Shown: positions 1-6,155 of the stretch, in pieces
Layout of the letters: every line of letters begins with the position of its first letter
Numbering within the stretch: position 1 is the stretch's first letter
Source: Pseudomonadota bacterium
GTDB taxonomy: Bacteria > Pseudomonadota > Alphaproteobacteria > Rhizobiales > Methylopilaceae
Direction: 5' to 3'
Assembly (NCBI GenBank): GCA_023389135.1
Contig: JAEWEX010000085.1
Span: forward strand, 1 to 10,743
Length of the DNA: 10,743 nucleotides
The notes under the pieces: model-generated
Databases searched by the model: none
What the model was told of the DNA's origin: nothing
The model's input: the letters and a program-made list of their open reading frames with translations, nothing else
Translations under genes and position numbers: made by a program

Positions 1-67
1 GGGGAAGGCGGCGGCCGAGCGGGGCGCCGCGGCCGGCCGCGCCCGGGACGCGGCCGACGCGAGGGCT

Positions 68-625
68 TTGGGTGGCACACAGGGCGGGTTGTTCGACGGC
101 GACGCGCCGGCGACGGCCGGCGACCTGGCGGCGGATGCGCGGCTGCCGGTGGCGCCGGGCGCGCGAGGGCCGGGACGGCCGAAAGGCGCGCGGAACCGGC
201 GGACGCAGGAGGTGGCGGACTACCTGGTGCGGCGCTACGGCGACCCGCTGGAGGCGCTGGTGTCCATCGGCATGCGGCCGGCGGCCGAGCTGGTCGCGGA
301 GCTCAAGGCGGCGGCGGCCGAGGCGGGGATCGAGAGCGGCGTGACGTCGGTGACCGGCGTCCTGGCGATGCAGCGCGCCTGCCTGGAGGCCGCCCTGCCG
401 TATCTGCACGCCAAGCGCGCGCCGGAGACCAGCGAGGGCGAGGCGGTGCTGCCGGTGCTGGCGGTCGGCCGGTTCGGCGACGCGGGCGGCGCGGCCGTCC
501 AGGGCGGGCGCTCGATCGAGGACATCATCGACGTGACGCCGGATGCGCAAGGCCAAGAGGATCAACGGGTTGCGGATGCGGACGACGACGCGTCGGACGC
601 GGAGGCGTCGGACGATGAGGGCTAA
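68..625 (+). CDS. Putative phage terminase small subunit (start uncertain, may be 5'-partial)
   Basis: A small terminase subunit recognises the packaging site on phage DNA and delivers it to the large subunit. The 185-residue product has a basic GRPKGARNRRT stretch at about residues 36-46, of the AT-hook-like kind seen near the N-terminus of many small terminase and DNA-binding phage proteins. A helical middle follows (about 47-118), then a strongly acidic tail of Asp/Glu/Ala from about residue 155. It lies directly upstream of an unmistakable large terminase, which is the main support. The start is doubtful. TTG at 68 has a GAGGG only two bases upstream, GTG at 149 is an internal alternative, and the frame stays open back to base 2 without any other start codon, so the gene may begin outside the window. 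The function rests on synteny plus the basic motif; I saw no diagnostic domain. Confidence 0.6.
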   Translation: MGGTQGGLFDGDAPATAGDLAADARLPVAPGARGPGRPKGARNRRTQEVADYLVRRYGDPLEALVSIGMRPAAELVAELKAAAAEAGIESGVTSVTGVLAMQRACLEAALPYLHAKRAPETSEGEAVLPVLAVGRFGDAGGAAVQGGRSIEDIIDVTPDAQGQEDQRVADADDDASDAEASDDEG

Positions 626-703
626 GGCATTGATCGCGTTTAGCAATTCGGGGTGCAGCATCGTGAGGAAAAATCATGTGCCGGCCGGCCTGGGCGCGAC
701 CGT

Positions 704-725
704 CCGACCCCGCCCCGTGGGTCGG
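704..725. repeat. Inverted repeat, 7-bp perfect stem
   Basis: CCGACCC at 704-710 and GGGTCGG at 719-725 are perfect reverse complements around an 8-base loop. A perfect 10-base palindrome, CCGGCGCCGG, follows at 732-741. No T-run follows either, so this is not a typical intrinsic terminator. Confidence 0.55.
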
Positions 726-770
726 CCGCGCCCGGCGCCGGCGGGCGGCCCTCGAAAATCGCCACCCGCC

Positions 771-787
771 GTCCCCTCCCTGGGGAC
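771..787. repeat. Short perfect hairpin in terminase gap
   Basis: GTCCCC at 771-776 pairs perfectly with GGGGAC at 782-787 around a 5-base loop (TCCCT). There is no U-tract after it. Its role is unknown; it is one of several dyads in this gap. Confidence 0.5.
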
Positions 788-814
788 CCGCTGTCACACA
801 CGGGGCTTCCCCCA

Positions 815-853
815 CCCCCGGAAAATTCGCGAACCGGGATTCAGGGCCGGGGG
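815..853. repeat. Inverted repeat enclosing TTCGCGAA palindrome
   Basis: CCCCCGG at 815-821 is the exact reverse complement of CCGGGGG at 847-853. The 25-base interval between the arms holds the 8-base palindrome TTCGCGAA at 826-833. Such nested symmetry is common in protein-binding or packaging sites, but no specific protein can be named from the sequence. Confidence 0.45.
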
Positions 854-932
854 CGGGCGCGGGTGCGCGCGGGACGTCGCGGGCCGGGGTTCGGGGCCAC
901 GGGGCGGAACGGGGGTCGGGATGGGGTTCGGG
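844..932 (+). repeat. G-tract array with 10-bp periodic repeats upstream of terL
   Basis: Thirteen runs of three or more G occur in 89 bases on the + strand, for example at 849-853, 886-889, 893-896, 901-904, 911-915 and 923-926. Within it, three tandem decamers at 851, 861 and 871 share the pattern GGG-N4-CGC, so the G-runs there are spaced by about one helical turn. The array could form G-quadruplexes in the mRNA leader or the non-template strand, or be a phased protein-binding array. Both are inference. Confidence 0.5.
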
Positions 933-935
933 AGG
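931..935 (+). promoter_or_regulatory. Ribosome binding site fixing the terL start
   Basis: GGAGG lies five bases before ATG 941, which is ideal Shine-Dalgarno spacing. It decides against the longer in-frame reading from GTG 653. A second in-frame ATG at 950 is three codons further on and has no better site. Confidence 0.75.
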
Positions 936-940
936 CCGGC

Positions 941-2467
941 ATGGCGCGCATGACCGAGGACGACTGGAAGGTGCTTGCCGGCGGCGGCGCGGTGTCGCTG
1001 TTCAACTTCACCCCGCCGGGGCCGGTCGCCGACGGGTTCATCTTCGGGATCGAGCCCATCGACTTCATCATGGGGCCGTGGGGCTCGGGCAAGACCACGG
1101 CGGCCGTCATCAAGTGCGCCGGCGTCACCATGCAGTTTCCACCATGCACCGACGGTATCATCCGCGCCCGCGGCTGCGTCATCCGCGACAATTTCCGCAC
1201 GCTCTACAGGACGACGCTGGACAGCTGGTTCGAGTTCTTCCCGAAGGACTTCCCCGGCTCGACTTTCGAGGGCGGGCAGGACCGACCGTTCAAGCACACG
1301 GTGCGGTTCCGCACGCCCAAGGGCCAGAAAATCGAGATGATGGTCGACGGCTACGGCATCGGCGACCACGCCATCGAGAACCTGCTCAAGGGCTACCAGC
1401 CGAGCTGGGCGTGGATCAACGAGGCCGACCTGGTGGGGCGCAAGGTTCCGAGCTGGCTCTACGGCCGCCTTGGCCGCTATCCGAAGCGGTCGCTGCTGGC
1501 CGATCCCGACGCCAAGCTGCCGCGCACGGTGTTCGGCGACCTCAACCCGCCGCCGATCACCCACTGGATCGTCGAGGACTTCGTGGAGAAGGCGCGGCCC
1601 GGCTACCGGCTGCGGCGGCAGCCGTCCGGCCTGTCGGAGGCGGCCGAGAACAAGTTCGGCCATCCGCGCGAGCGCTACGAGGCCATGGCCGCCACCATGG
1701 CCGAGGACGAGGTGCGCCGCTTCGTCCATGGCGAATTCGGGCTCATGGGCGACGGCGCGCTGGTCTATGACAGTTTCCGGCACCAGGAGCACGTGGCGAA
1801 GGCGCCGCTGAAGCCGGTGGACGTGCCGCTGGCGCTTGCCTTCGACGCCGGCGGCTCGCCGGCCATGGTGGTGATGCAGTTGACGCCCAAGGGCCAGCTG
1901 CGGGTGCTGTCAGAGCTGTGCGCGGATCCCGGCACCGGCCCGGGCCGCTTCGCGGAAATGGCGGTGGACCTGCTGCTGTCGCTTTATCCCGGCCTGCCGA
2001 TCATGGGCGCGTGGGGCGATCCGGCCGGCTTCTACGGAGCCGACCGCGTCGCCGGCGAGCTGTCCTGGATGGAGATGGTGGGCAAGGCGATCGGCACGCC
2101 GATCATGCCGGCGCCGAGCCAGGACCCGGGCATCCGGCAGGAGTCCGTGGCCTGGTTCCTGCGCAAGCCGGGGCAGCGGGACGAGACGTTCTTCGTCATC
2201 GATCCGGGCTGCAAGGTGCTGCTGGGCGGCTTCATGGGCGGCTTCACCATCGCGCTAAACCCGCACGACACGGCGCAAAAGGTGCGCTTCACCAAGAACA
2301 AATACTCGCATCCCCATGAGGCGCTGCAATACGGGGCGCTGGGCCTGCGCGGGCGCGAGGGCGTGATCGGCGCGGCGGCGCGGGCAGGCCGGCCCGGCAA
2401 CGTCGTCCAGCTCGGCCCCCGGCGGCCGGCGCCGGCACCGGGCGGCTTCAGCGTCTGGGACGTGTGA
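941..2467 (+). CDS. terL: Terminase large subunit (packaging ATPase/nuclease)
   Basis: This 508-residue protein is the DNA-packaging motor: it hydrolyses ATP to translocate DNA through the portal and cuts the concatemer. The N-terminal ATPase half has a Walker A motif GPWGSGKT at residues 45-52. A Walker B-like WAWINEAD follows at about 156-163, with E161 as the likely catalytic glutamate. The C-terminal half resembles the RNase H-like nuclease of gp17-type terminases: an acidic strand ALAFDAGG (D302), GDPAGFYGAD with D360, and a closing SHPHEALQY element with E460, where many relatives have Asp. Length is normal for the family. The ATG at 941 is chosen because of GGAGG at 931 and because the 96-residue in-frame extension upstream is low-complexity. 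Its TGA overlaps the next ATG as TGATG. Confidence 0.95.
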   Translation: MARMTEDDWKVLAGGGAVSLFNFTPPGPVADGFIFGIEPIDFIMGPWGSGKTTAAVIKCAGVTMQFPPCTDGIIRARGCVIRDNFRTLYRTTLDSWFEFFPKDFPGSTFEGGQDRPFKHTVRFRTPKGQKIEMMVDGYGIGDHAIENLLKGYQPSWAWINEADLVGRKVPSWLYGRLGRYPKRSLLADPDAKLPRTVFGDLNPPPITHWIVEDFVEKARPGYRLRRQPSGLSEAAENKFGHPRERYEAMAATMAEDEVRRFVHGEFGLMGDGALVYDSFRHQEHVAKAPLKPVDVPLALAFDAGGSPAMVVMQLTPKGQLRVLSELCADPGTGPGRFAEMAVDLLLSLYPGLPIMGAWGDPAGFYGADRVAGELSWMEMVGKAIGTPIMPAPSQDPGIRQESVAWFLRKPGQRDETFFVIDPGCKVLLGGFMGGFTIALNPHDTAQKVRFTKNKYSHPHEALQYGALGLRGREGVIGAAARAGRPGNVVQLGPRRPAPAPGGFSVWDV

Positions 2468-3162
2468 TGCTGCGCATCGTGACGCCGGCACCCTATGTCG
2501 ACGTGATCCGGCTGTTTGCGCCGGGCGGCCGGGTCCCGGCCTTCGTGACCAAGCTCGCGACCTACCAGTGGTGGCGCTCCGACACCTATGGCTTCGTGGA
2601 TCCCGCCGGCGAGGTGCTGGCGGTCATCGGCTTCATGGCGCTGGCGCCCGAGGACGGCGCGGCGGAGGTCGCGGAGGTGTGGTTCGCGTGCCGGCCGGAG
2701 ATGGCGCGGCACATGACGGCCTTCGTGCGGCTGGCGCGCTTAACCTGCGCCAGGGTCGCCCAGCATGGCGGTGTCCGGCTTCGCGTCCATGTGCGCGAGG
2801 GTCACCGCCCGGGGCAGCGCATCGCGCGCCTGGTCGGCTTCTCTCGCGCCTCGGCCGCGGATGGGCTGGAACGCTGGGACTGGAACGCGGAGCCGGCTGA
2901 TGTCCAACGTGGTGAAGGGGCTGAAGAACATGTTTTTCGGCGACAAGGGTGCGGAGCGGCGGGCGCGCAAGGACATCGCGATCAACCGCGAGCGCCAGCT
3001 GATCGAGGGCAACCGGCAGCTCCAGGAGAGCCAGGCGACGGAAGCACGGGCCATGGCGCAGGCTGGCCAGGTGAGCCGGGCCCCGCGGGGCCGCCGCCTG
3101 CTGCTCGCCGACACCGGCGAGCGCGGCCTGTCGTCGACGCTGGGCTGAATCATGGCCGATGA
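2467..3162 (+). CDS. GNAT-like phage protein with an apparently run-on C-terminus
   Basis: Residues 1 to about 143 look like a small GNAT-fold protein of the kind found in podovirus head modules: a beta-rich centre (EVLAVIGFMAL, then EVAEVWFACRPEMARHM), a long helix, a strand VRLRVHVREG, and the closing element ARLVGFSR...LERWDW. A clean acetyl-CoA loop (R/Q-x-x-G-x-G/A) is not obvious, so catalysis is doubtful; the role could be structural. ATG 2467 overlaps the terL stop as TGATG; GTG 2464 is one codon upstream. Past about base 2895 the frame runs on to TGA 3160-3162 through Pro/Gly/Arg-rich low-complexity sequence, while the small gene at 2900 occupies another frame. A TGA at 2898-2900, one frame away, would give a TGATG junction. 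The tail is therefore probably an artefact of a one-base deletion, and the natural product is probably about 144 residues. Confidence 0.6.
   Translation: MLRIVTPAPYVDVIRLFAPGGRVPAFVTKLATYQWWRSDTYGFVDPAGEVLAVIGFMALAPEDGAAEVAEVWFACRPEMARHMTAFVRLARLTCARVAQHGGVRLRVHVREGHRPGQRIARLVGFSRASAADGLERWDWNAEPADVQRGEGAEEHVFRRQGCGAAGAQGHRDQPRAPADRGQPAAPGEPGDGSTGHGAGWPGEPGPAGPPPAARRHRRARPVVDAGLNHGR
2900..3148 (+). CDS. Small charged helical phage protein, function unknown
   Basis: An 82-residue product starts MSNVVKGLKNMFFG. It continues as a charged, probably coiled-coil helix rich in Arg, Glu and Gln (about 17-56) and ends with a Gly/Arg/Leu motif, RGRRLLLADTG...LSSTLG (about 63-82). Small proteins with a similar LLL...G...TLG ending occur next to portal genes in podovirus head modules (recalled, not searched), where they are usually annotated as hypothetical. 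The start is supported by CGGAG at 2888-2892, seven bases upstream. The stop is three bases before the portal ATG, so translation is probably coupled. The same frame is open from 2765, but that upstream part lies over the GNAT-like gene and looks like a shadow. I cannot assign a function. Confidence 0.7.
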   Translation: MSNVVKGLKNMFFGDKGAERRARKDIAINRERQLIEGNRQLQESQATEARAMAQAGQVSRAPRGRRLLLADTGERGLSSTLG

Positions 3163-4729
3163 CGCCAGGAAGGGCGTGAACCTCGCCGCCCACAAGAAGC
3201 GCGCCGCCAAGGCGTGGTCCGACCGCGAACACTGGACCAAGATCTACGACGACGCCTATGAGTTCGCGATCCCCTACCGGCGGTCGGCCGACCGCCACGG
3301 CAAGGCCGACCAGCGGGTCGACCGGCTGTTCGACAACACCGCCATCGTCTCCGCCTTCCGCTTCGGCGGCCAGCTGCAGCAGGACCTGTTTCCGCCCGGA
3401 TCGCCGTTCTTCAAGCTGGCGGCCGGCCCCATCGCCAAGGCCAGCATGTCGGAGGCCGAGGTCCAGGAGATGGACAAGGAACTGGAGAAGATCTCCGACG
3501 TGGTCTCCGCGTTCTTCGCCACCGGCGAGTTCGACACCTCCGCCAACGAGATGTGCATCGAGCTCGCCGCCGGCACCGCGGCGCTGCTGGTGCTGGAGGG
3601 CGACGAGCGCAACCCGATCCGCTTCATCGAGCTGCCGTTCGACCAGGTGGCGTTCGGCATCACCGCCCATGGCGACGTGAACGCGGTCTACTGGAAGTCC
3701 AAGCTGACCCGGAGCCAGATCCAGGACGATTTCCCGGACGGCACGTTCCCCGCCGAATGGAAGGCCAAGCTCGACCAGGGCGCCGAGGAGGAGGTGCTGA
3801 TCAACCAGGACTTCGTCGCGGACCGGAAATCCGGCGACTGGCGATTCGTGGCCTGGCTCGAGGACAGCGACCACCAGATCACGGGCGAGACCTACCGCAC
3901 CAAGCCGCTCGCCACGCCGCGCTATTACAGGGTTCCGGGCGAGGCCTACGGCCGCGGCCCGATCCTGCTGGCGCTGCCGACCATCAAGACGCTGAACAAG
4001 GCGGTGGAGCTGACCCTGAAGGCGGCCGCCATCCAGATGCTGGGCATCTGGGGATACCGGCCGGCGTCGGGCTTCAACCCCGACACCTCGCGGCTCGCGC
4101 CCGGCCAGTTCTGGCCGATGTCCTCCACCGGCGGCATCATGGGCGCGGACGTGACGCGTCTCGACCCGGCGGCCGGCCGCATCGACGTGTCCCAGCTGGT
4201 GACGCAGGACCTCCGCCTGCAGGTGCAGGCCGCGCTCCACGACGACAAGCTGCCCGACAAGGGCGCGACGCCCGCCTCGGCGACGGAGATCCTGGCGCGG
4301 ACGCGCCGGGTCGCCCAGAACTATCTCGGCGCGTTCGGCCGGCTGGTGCACGAGATCATCCCGGTGATCGTTCGCCGCACCATCGAAATCCTCTACAAGC
4401 GCAAGCTGATCGCCACCGACATCGACATCGACACGCTGCTCATCAAGATCGAGGTGCTGTCGCCGATCGCCGCGGCGCTGAAGGCGGAGGCGATCACCAA
4501 GATCCTCGAATGGATCGAGATGATCCTGGCGGTGCGCGGGCCCCAGGGCCTCGACCTGCTGTGCAAGGCCGACGCGGCGCTGCGCCACATCGGGGGCCGG
4601 ATCGGCGTGCCGGCGGAGTTCATCATGACGTCGGACGAGCAGCAGGATTTCGAGGCCGCGGTGGCGCGCTCGGTGCAGGCGGTCATGGAGCAGATGGCGG
4701 AGGCCGGCGCGGCGCCGGCGGCGGCATGA
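3152..4729 (+). CDS. Head-tail connector (portal) protein, T7 gp8-like
   Basis: The 525-residue protein matches the podovirus head-to-tail connector family in length (T7 gp8 is of similar size) and style. It has an N-terminal charged helix (SDREHWTKIYDDAYEFAIPYR, about 23-43, where relatives start with a similar helix and a YxxP segment), then LFDNTAIVSAFRFGGQLQQDLFPPGSPFF near 60-88. Further on are ELPFDQVAFG and the late helical segment ATPASATEILARTRRVAQNYLGAFGRLVHEII (about 370-400), which resembles the portal stem and wing region. Portals form a dodecameric ring at one head vertex, dock the terminase, pass DNA, and later hold the tail tube. The order terL, portal, scaffold, capsid supports the call. 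The stop overlaps the next ATG as ATGA. Confidence 0.93.
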   Translation: MADDARKGVNLAAHKKRAAKAWSDREHWTKIYDDAYEFAIPYRRSADRHGKADQRVDRLFDNTAIVSAFRFGGQLQQDLFPPGSPFFKLAAGPIAKASMSEAEVQEMDKELEKISDVVSAFFATGEFDTSANEMCIELAAGTAALLVLEGDERNPIRFIELPFDQVAFGITAHGDVNAVYWKSKLTRSQIQDDFPDGTFPAEWKAKLDQGAEEEVLINQDFVADRKSGDWRFVAWLEDSDHQITGETYRTKPLATPRYYRVPGEAYGRGPILLALPTIKTLNKAVELTLKAAAIQMLGIWGYRPASGFNPDTSRLAPGQFWPMSSTGGIMGADVTRLDPAAGRIDVSQLVTQDLRLQVQAALHDDKLPDKGATPASATEILARTRRVAQNYLGAFGRLVHEIIPVIVRRTIEILYKRKLIATDIDIDTLLIKIEVLSPIAAALKAEAITKILEWIEMILAVRGPQGLDLLCKADAALRHIGGRIGVPAEFIMTSDEQQDFEAAVARSVQAVMEQMAEAGAAPAAA

Positions 4730-5121
4730 GCGGGCCGGCGATCCCCGCGAGCTTCGGCGCGCGCCAGGCGATGCCGGCGGAGGGCTTCGCGCTCGACGCC
4801 CGGTCGATCCTGGCCGGCCTGTTCGACCAGGTGAACCCCGAGGACCTGCCGGCCGATGCACGCGCCGCGCTGGAGGCGCAGCAGCACATCGCGCAGGCCG
4901 CGGCCCGGCTGTTCGCCAGCGACGACGGCCGCACGGTGCTGGAATGGCTGTGCGACGTGACGCTGCGGCGGCCGGTGTTCATGACCCAGCTCGGGCTCGA
5001 CCCGATGCAGGCCCATGTCCATGGCGCGTTCCGGGAAGGCCAGAACGCGCTGGTGTTCGCCATCATGGCTGCCATGGCCGAGGGACGGCAGGAGCAGCCG
5101 CCGCAACGCGAGGGAACCTGA
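4726..5121 (+). CDS. Bbp19-like small phage structural protein
   Basis: This 131-residue product overlaps the portal stop by four bases (ATGA), implying coupled translation. Residues about 54-119 match the pattern of the Bbp19-type domain described from Bordetella phage BPP-1: a helix with RLFASDDGRTVLEWL (61-75), a central aromatic and Asp-containing turn (PVFMTQLGLDP), then AFREGQNALVFAIM (101-114), where the REG-Q motif is typical. The first 50 residues are variable, with a short acidic segment NPEDLPADARAALE. Proteins of this family sit between portal and scaffold in many podovirus genomes and are thought to be virion-associated; their exact role is unsettled. The recognition is from motif memory, not a search. 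Confidence 0.75.
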   Translation: MSGPAIPASFGARQAMPAEGFALDARSILAGLFDQVNPEDLPADARAALEAQQHIAQAAARLFASDDGRTVLEWLCDVTLRRPVFMTQLGLDPMQAHVHGAFREGQNALVFAIMAAMAEGRQEQPPQREGT

Positions 5122-5123
5122 TC

Positions 5124-6002
5124 ATGCATGGATTTCGAATGGGCTGGCCGCGCATCCTGCGCGCGCCGGAGGGAGACGGAGCCGGCGGCGGTGGCGCCGG
5201 CGGAGATGCGGGCGGCGCCGGAGGCGGCGATGGCGGCCAGCCCGCAGGGCAGGCCTCCGGCGGAGGGGGTGGCGGCGCACCCTACCGTCCGGAAGGCCTG
5301 CCCGAGCATTTCGCCGGGGCCGACGACAAGGGCACCATCGACAATCTGTTCAAGGCGTTCGACGGCTACAGGCGGTCCGAGGCCGAGCGCGGTGCAGTGC
5401 CCAGGGAGCCGGCCGGCTACGCCTTCACGCCCAGCGAGAAGGTCGCGCCGTTCCTGCCGGAGGTGAAGGACGACGCGTTTTTCGGCAAGGTGCAGGCCCG
5501 GGCGCACGCCGCCGGGCTGACCGACAAGCAGTTCGGCACGGTGATCAACGGCATCATGGAGGAGCTGGTCGAGCTCGGCGCGGTGGAGAAGCCCACCGAC
5601 GTCAACGCCGAGCTGGCGGCGCTGGTGCCGGCGGAGGCCCGGCACCTGGACGACGCCGGCCAGAAGGCGGCGACCCAGCGCCGGGTCCAGGACAACCTCG
5701 CCTGGATCGACGGGGCCAAGGCGCAGGGCATGCCGGCCGACGTCGCCGACTACCTGGTGGCCAAGCTCGGCGACGAGGCGCTGGGGCACCGGGCGATCGA
5801 GTGGCTGAAGGGCCAGGCGAAGGAAGTGCGGCCCGCCGGCGAGGCCGGCCGCGGCGCCGGCGGCGTCACGGAGGCCGACTACGACGCCCGCTTCAAGATG
5901 CCGGAGGCGGACCCGAGCCATGCCGGGCACCGCGAATGGGCGCGCCGCAACACCGAGCTCGCAAAGCAGATCTGGGGCACCGGGCCCGCGGCCCGCGCTT
6001 AA
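5124..6002 (+). CDS. Capsid scaffolding protein (T7 gp9-like role)
   Basis: The 292-residue product lies between portal and capsid genes, the usual place for the scaffold that guides procapsid assembly and is then released. It starts with a short basic segment, followed by a Gly/Ala-rich linker (about 18-51) containing hardly any other residues. Then comes a motif I associate with podovirus scaffolds, YRPEGLPEHFAGADDKGTID (about 54-73), followed by VPREPAGYAF. The rest is mostly charged helix, with an N-x-A-ELAAL...LDDAGQKAATQRRVQDNL section and a second Gly-rich break near 245-255. ATG 5124 has AGGGA at 5111-5115, eight bases upstream. ATG 5139 (Met6) is possible but has no ribosome site. 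The Gly-rich linker is longer and purer than I would expect. Confidence 0.85.
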   Translation: MHGFRMGWPRILRAPEGDGAGGGGAGGDAGGAGGGDGGQPAGQASGGGGGGAPYRPEGLPEHFAGADDKGTIDNLFKAFDGYRRSEAERGAVPREPAGYAFTPSEKVAPFLPEVKDDAFFGKVQARAHAAGLTDKQFGTVINGIMEELVELGAVEKPTDVNAELAALVPAEARHLDDAGQKAATQRRVQDNLAWIDGAKAQGMPADVADYLVAKLGDEALGHRAIEWLKGQAKEVRPAGEAGRGAGGVTEADYDARFKMPEADPSHAGHREWARRNTELAKQIWGTGPAARA

Positions 6003-6155
6003 CGGGGGCGGCCCGGCCCGATCCTTGCGGCGGACCGGCAGGATGGACCTGCGGCCCGCCGCCTGCAATCGGCGCCCCACGGGCGCAGGACCGGGCGGCG
6101 GCCGCGGCAATCGGCCTGACGGTGAAACTGGCAACTTCACCGAAGGATCGAGAGC
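6003..6155 (+). promoter_or_regulatory. Structured leader of the capsid gene
   Basis: This 153-base spacer holds no gene but has clear structure. GCGCCC at 6072-6077 pairs perfectly with GGGCGC at 6081-6086 around a 3-base loop. CGGTGAA at 6120-6126 pairs perfectly with TTCACCG at 6136-6142 around a 9-base loop and ends one base before AAGGA at 6143-6147, the likely ribosome site for ATG 6156. The nonamer GCAATCGGC occurs twice, at 6065-6073 and 6107-6115. A hairpin this near the ribosome site could stabilise the 5' end of capsid mRNA or tune initiation. No clear -10/-35 promoter was seen. Confidence 0.5.

Larger units (their letters stand above)
626..940. other. Structured non-coding gap between the terminase genes
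   Basis: These 315 bases separate the two terminase genes, whereas most other junctions here overlap. The first 50 bases are the most AT-rich patch nearby. The rest is packed with dyad symmetry and then with G-tracts. Two frames stay open through it, including an in-frame extension of the large terminase from GTG 653, but their translations are low-complexity Pro/Arg/Gly strings. A proper ribosome binding site for the terminase occurs only at 931. I see no recognisable gene. A packaging-recognition region, or a promoter and leader for terL, are the likely roles; both are inference. Confidence 0.6.

Noticed and set aside
630..658. Possible sigma-70 promoter (TTGATC with a -10 element 17 bases on)
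   Set aside because: The -35-like TTGATC is present, but the -10 position reads GTGCAG, which is not promoter-like.
653..940. In-frame N-terminal extension of the large terminase from GTG 653
   Set aside because: The translation is Pro/Arg/Gly-rich low complexity, does not look like a terminase N-terminus, and a clear ribosome site with ideal spacing precedes ATG 941.
676..1770. A 364-codon frame from ATG 676 with a good-looking GAGGA six bases upstream
   Set aside because: Most of it overlaps terL in another frame and reads as Arg/Gly/His/Pro-rich shadow sequence with no domain. The ribosome site is intriguing, but a short leader peptide or chance match is as likely, so no gene is called.
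3553..4725. Long upstream extension of the Bbp19-like gene through the portal gene
   Set aside because: The extension is a shadow frame of the portal. The domain begins after ATG 4726, which overlaps the portal stop in the usual ATGA manner.
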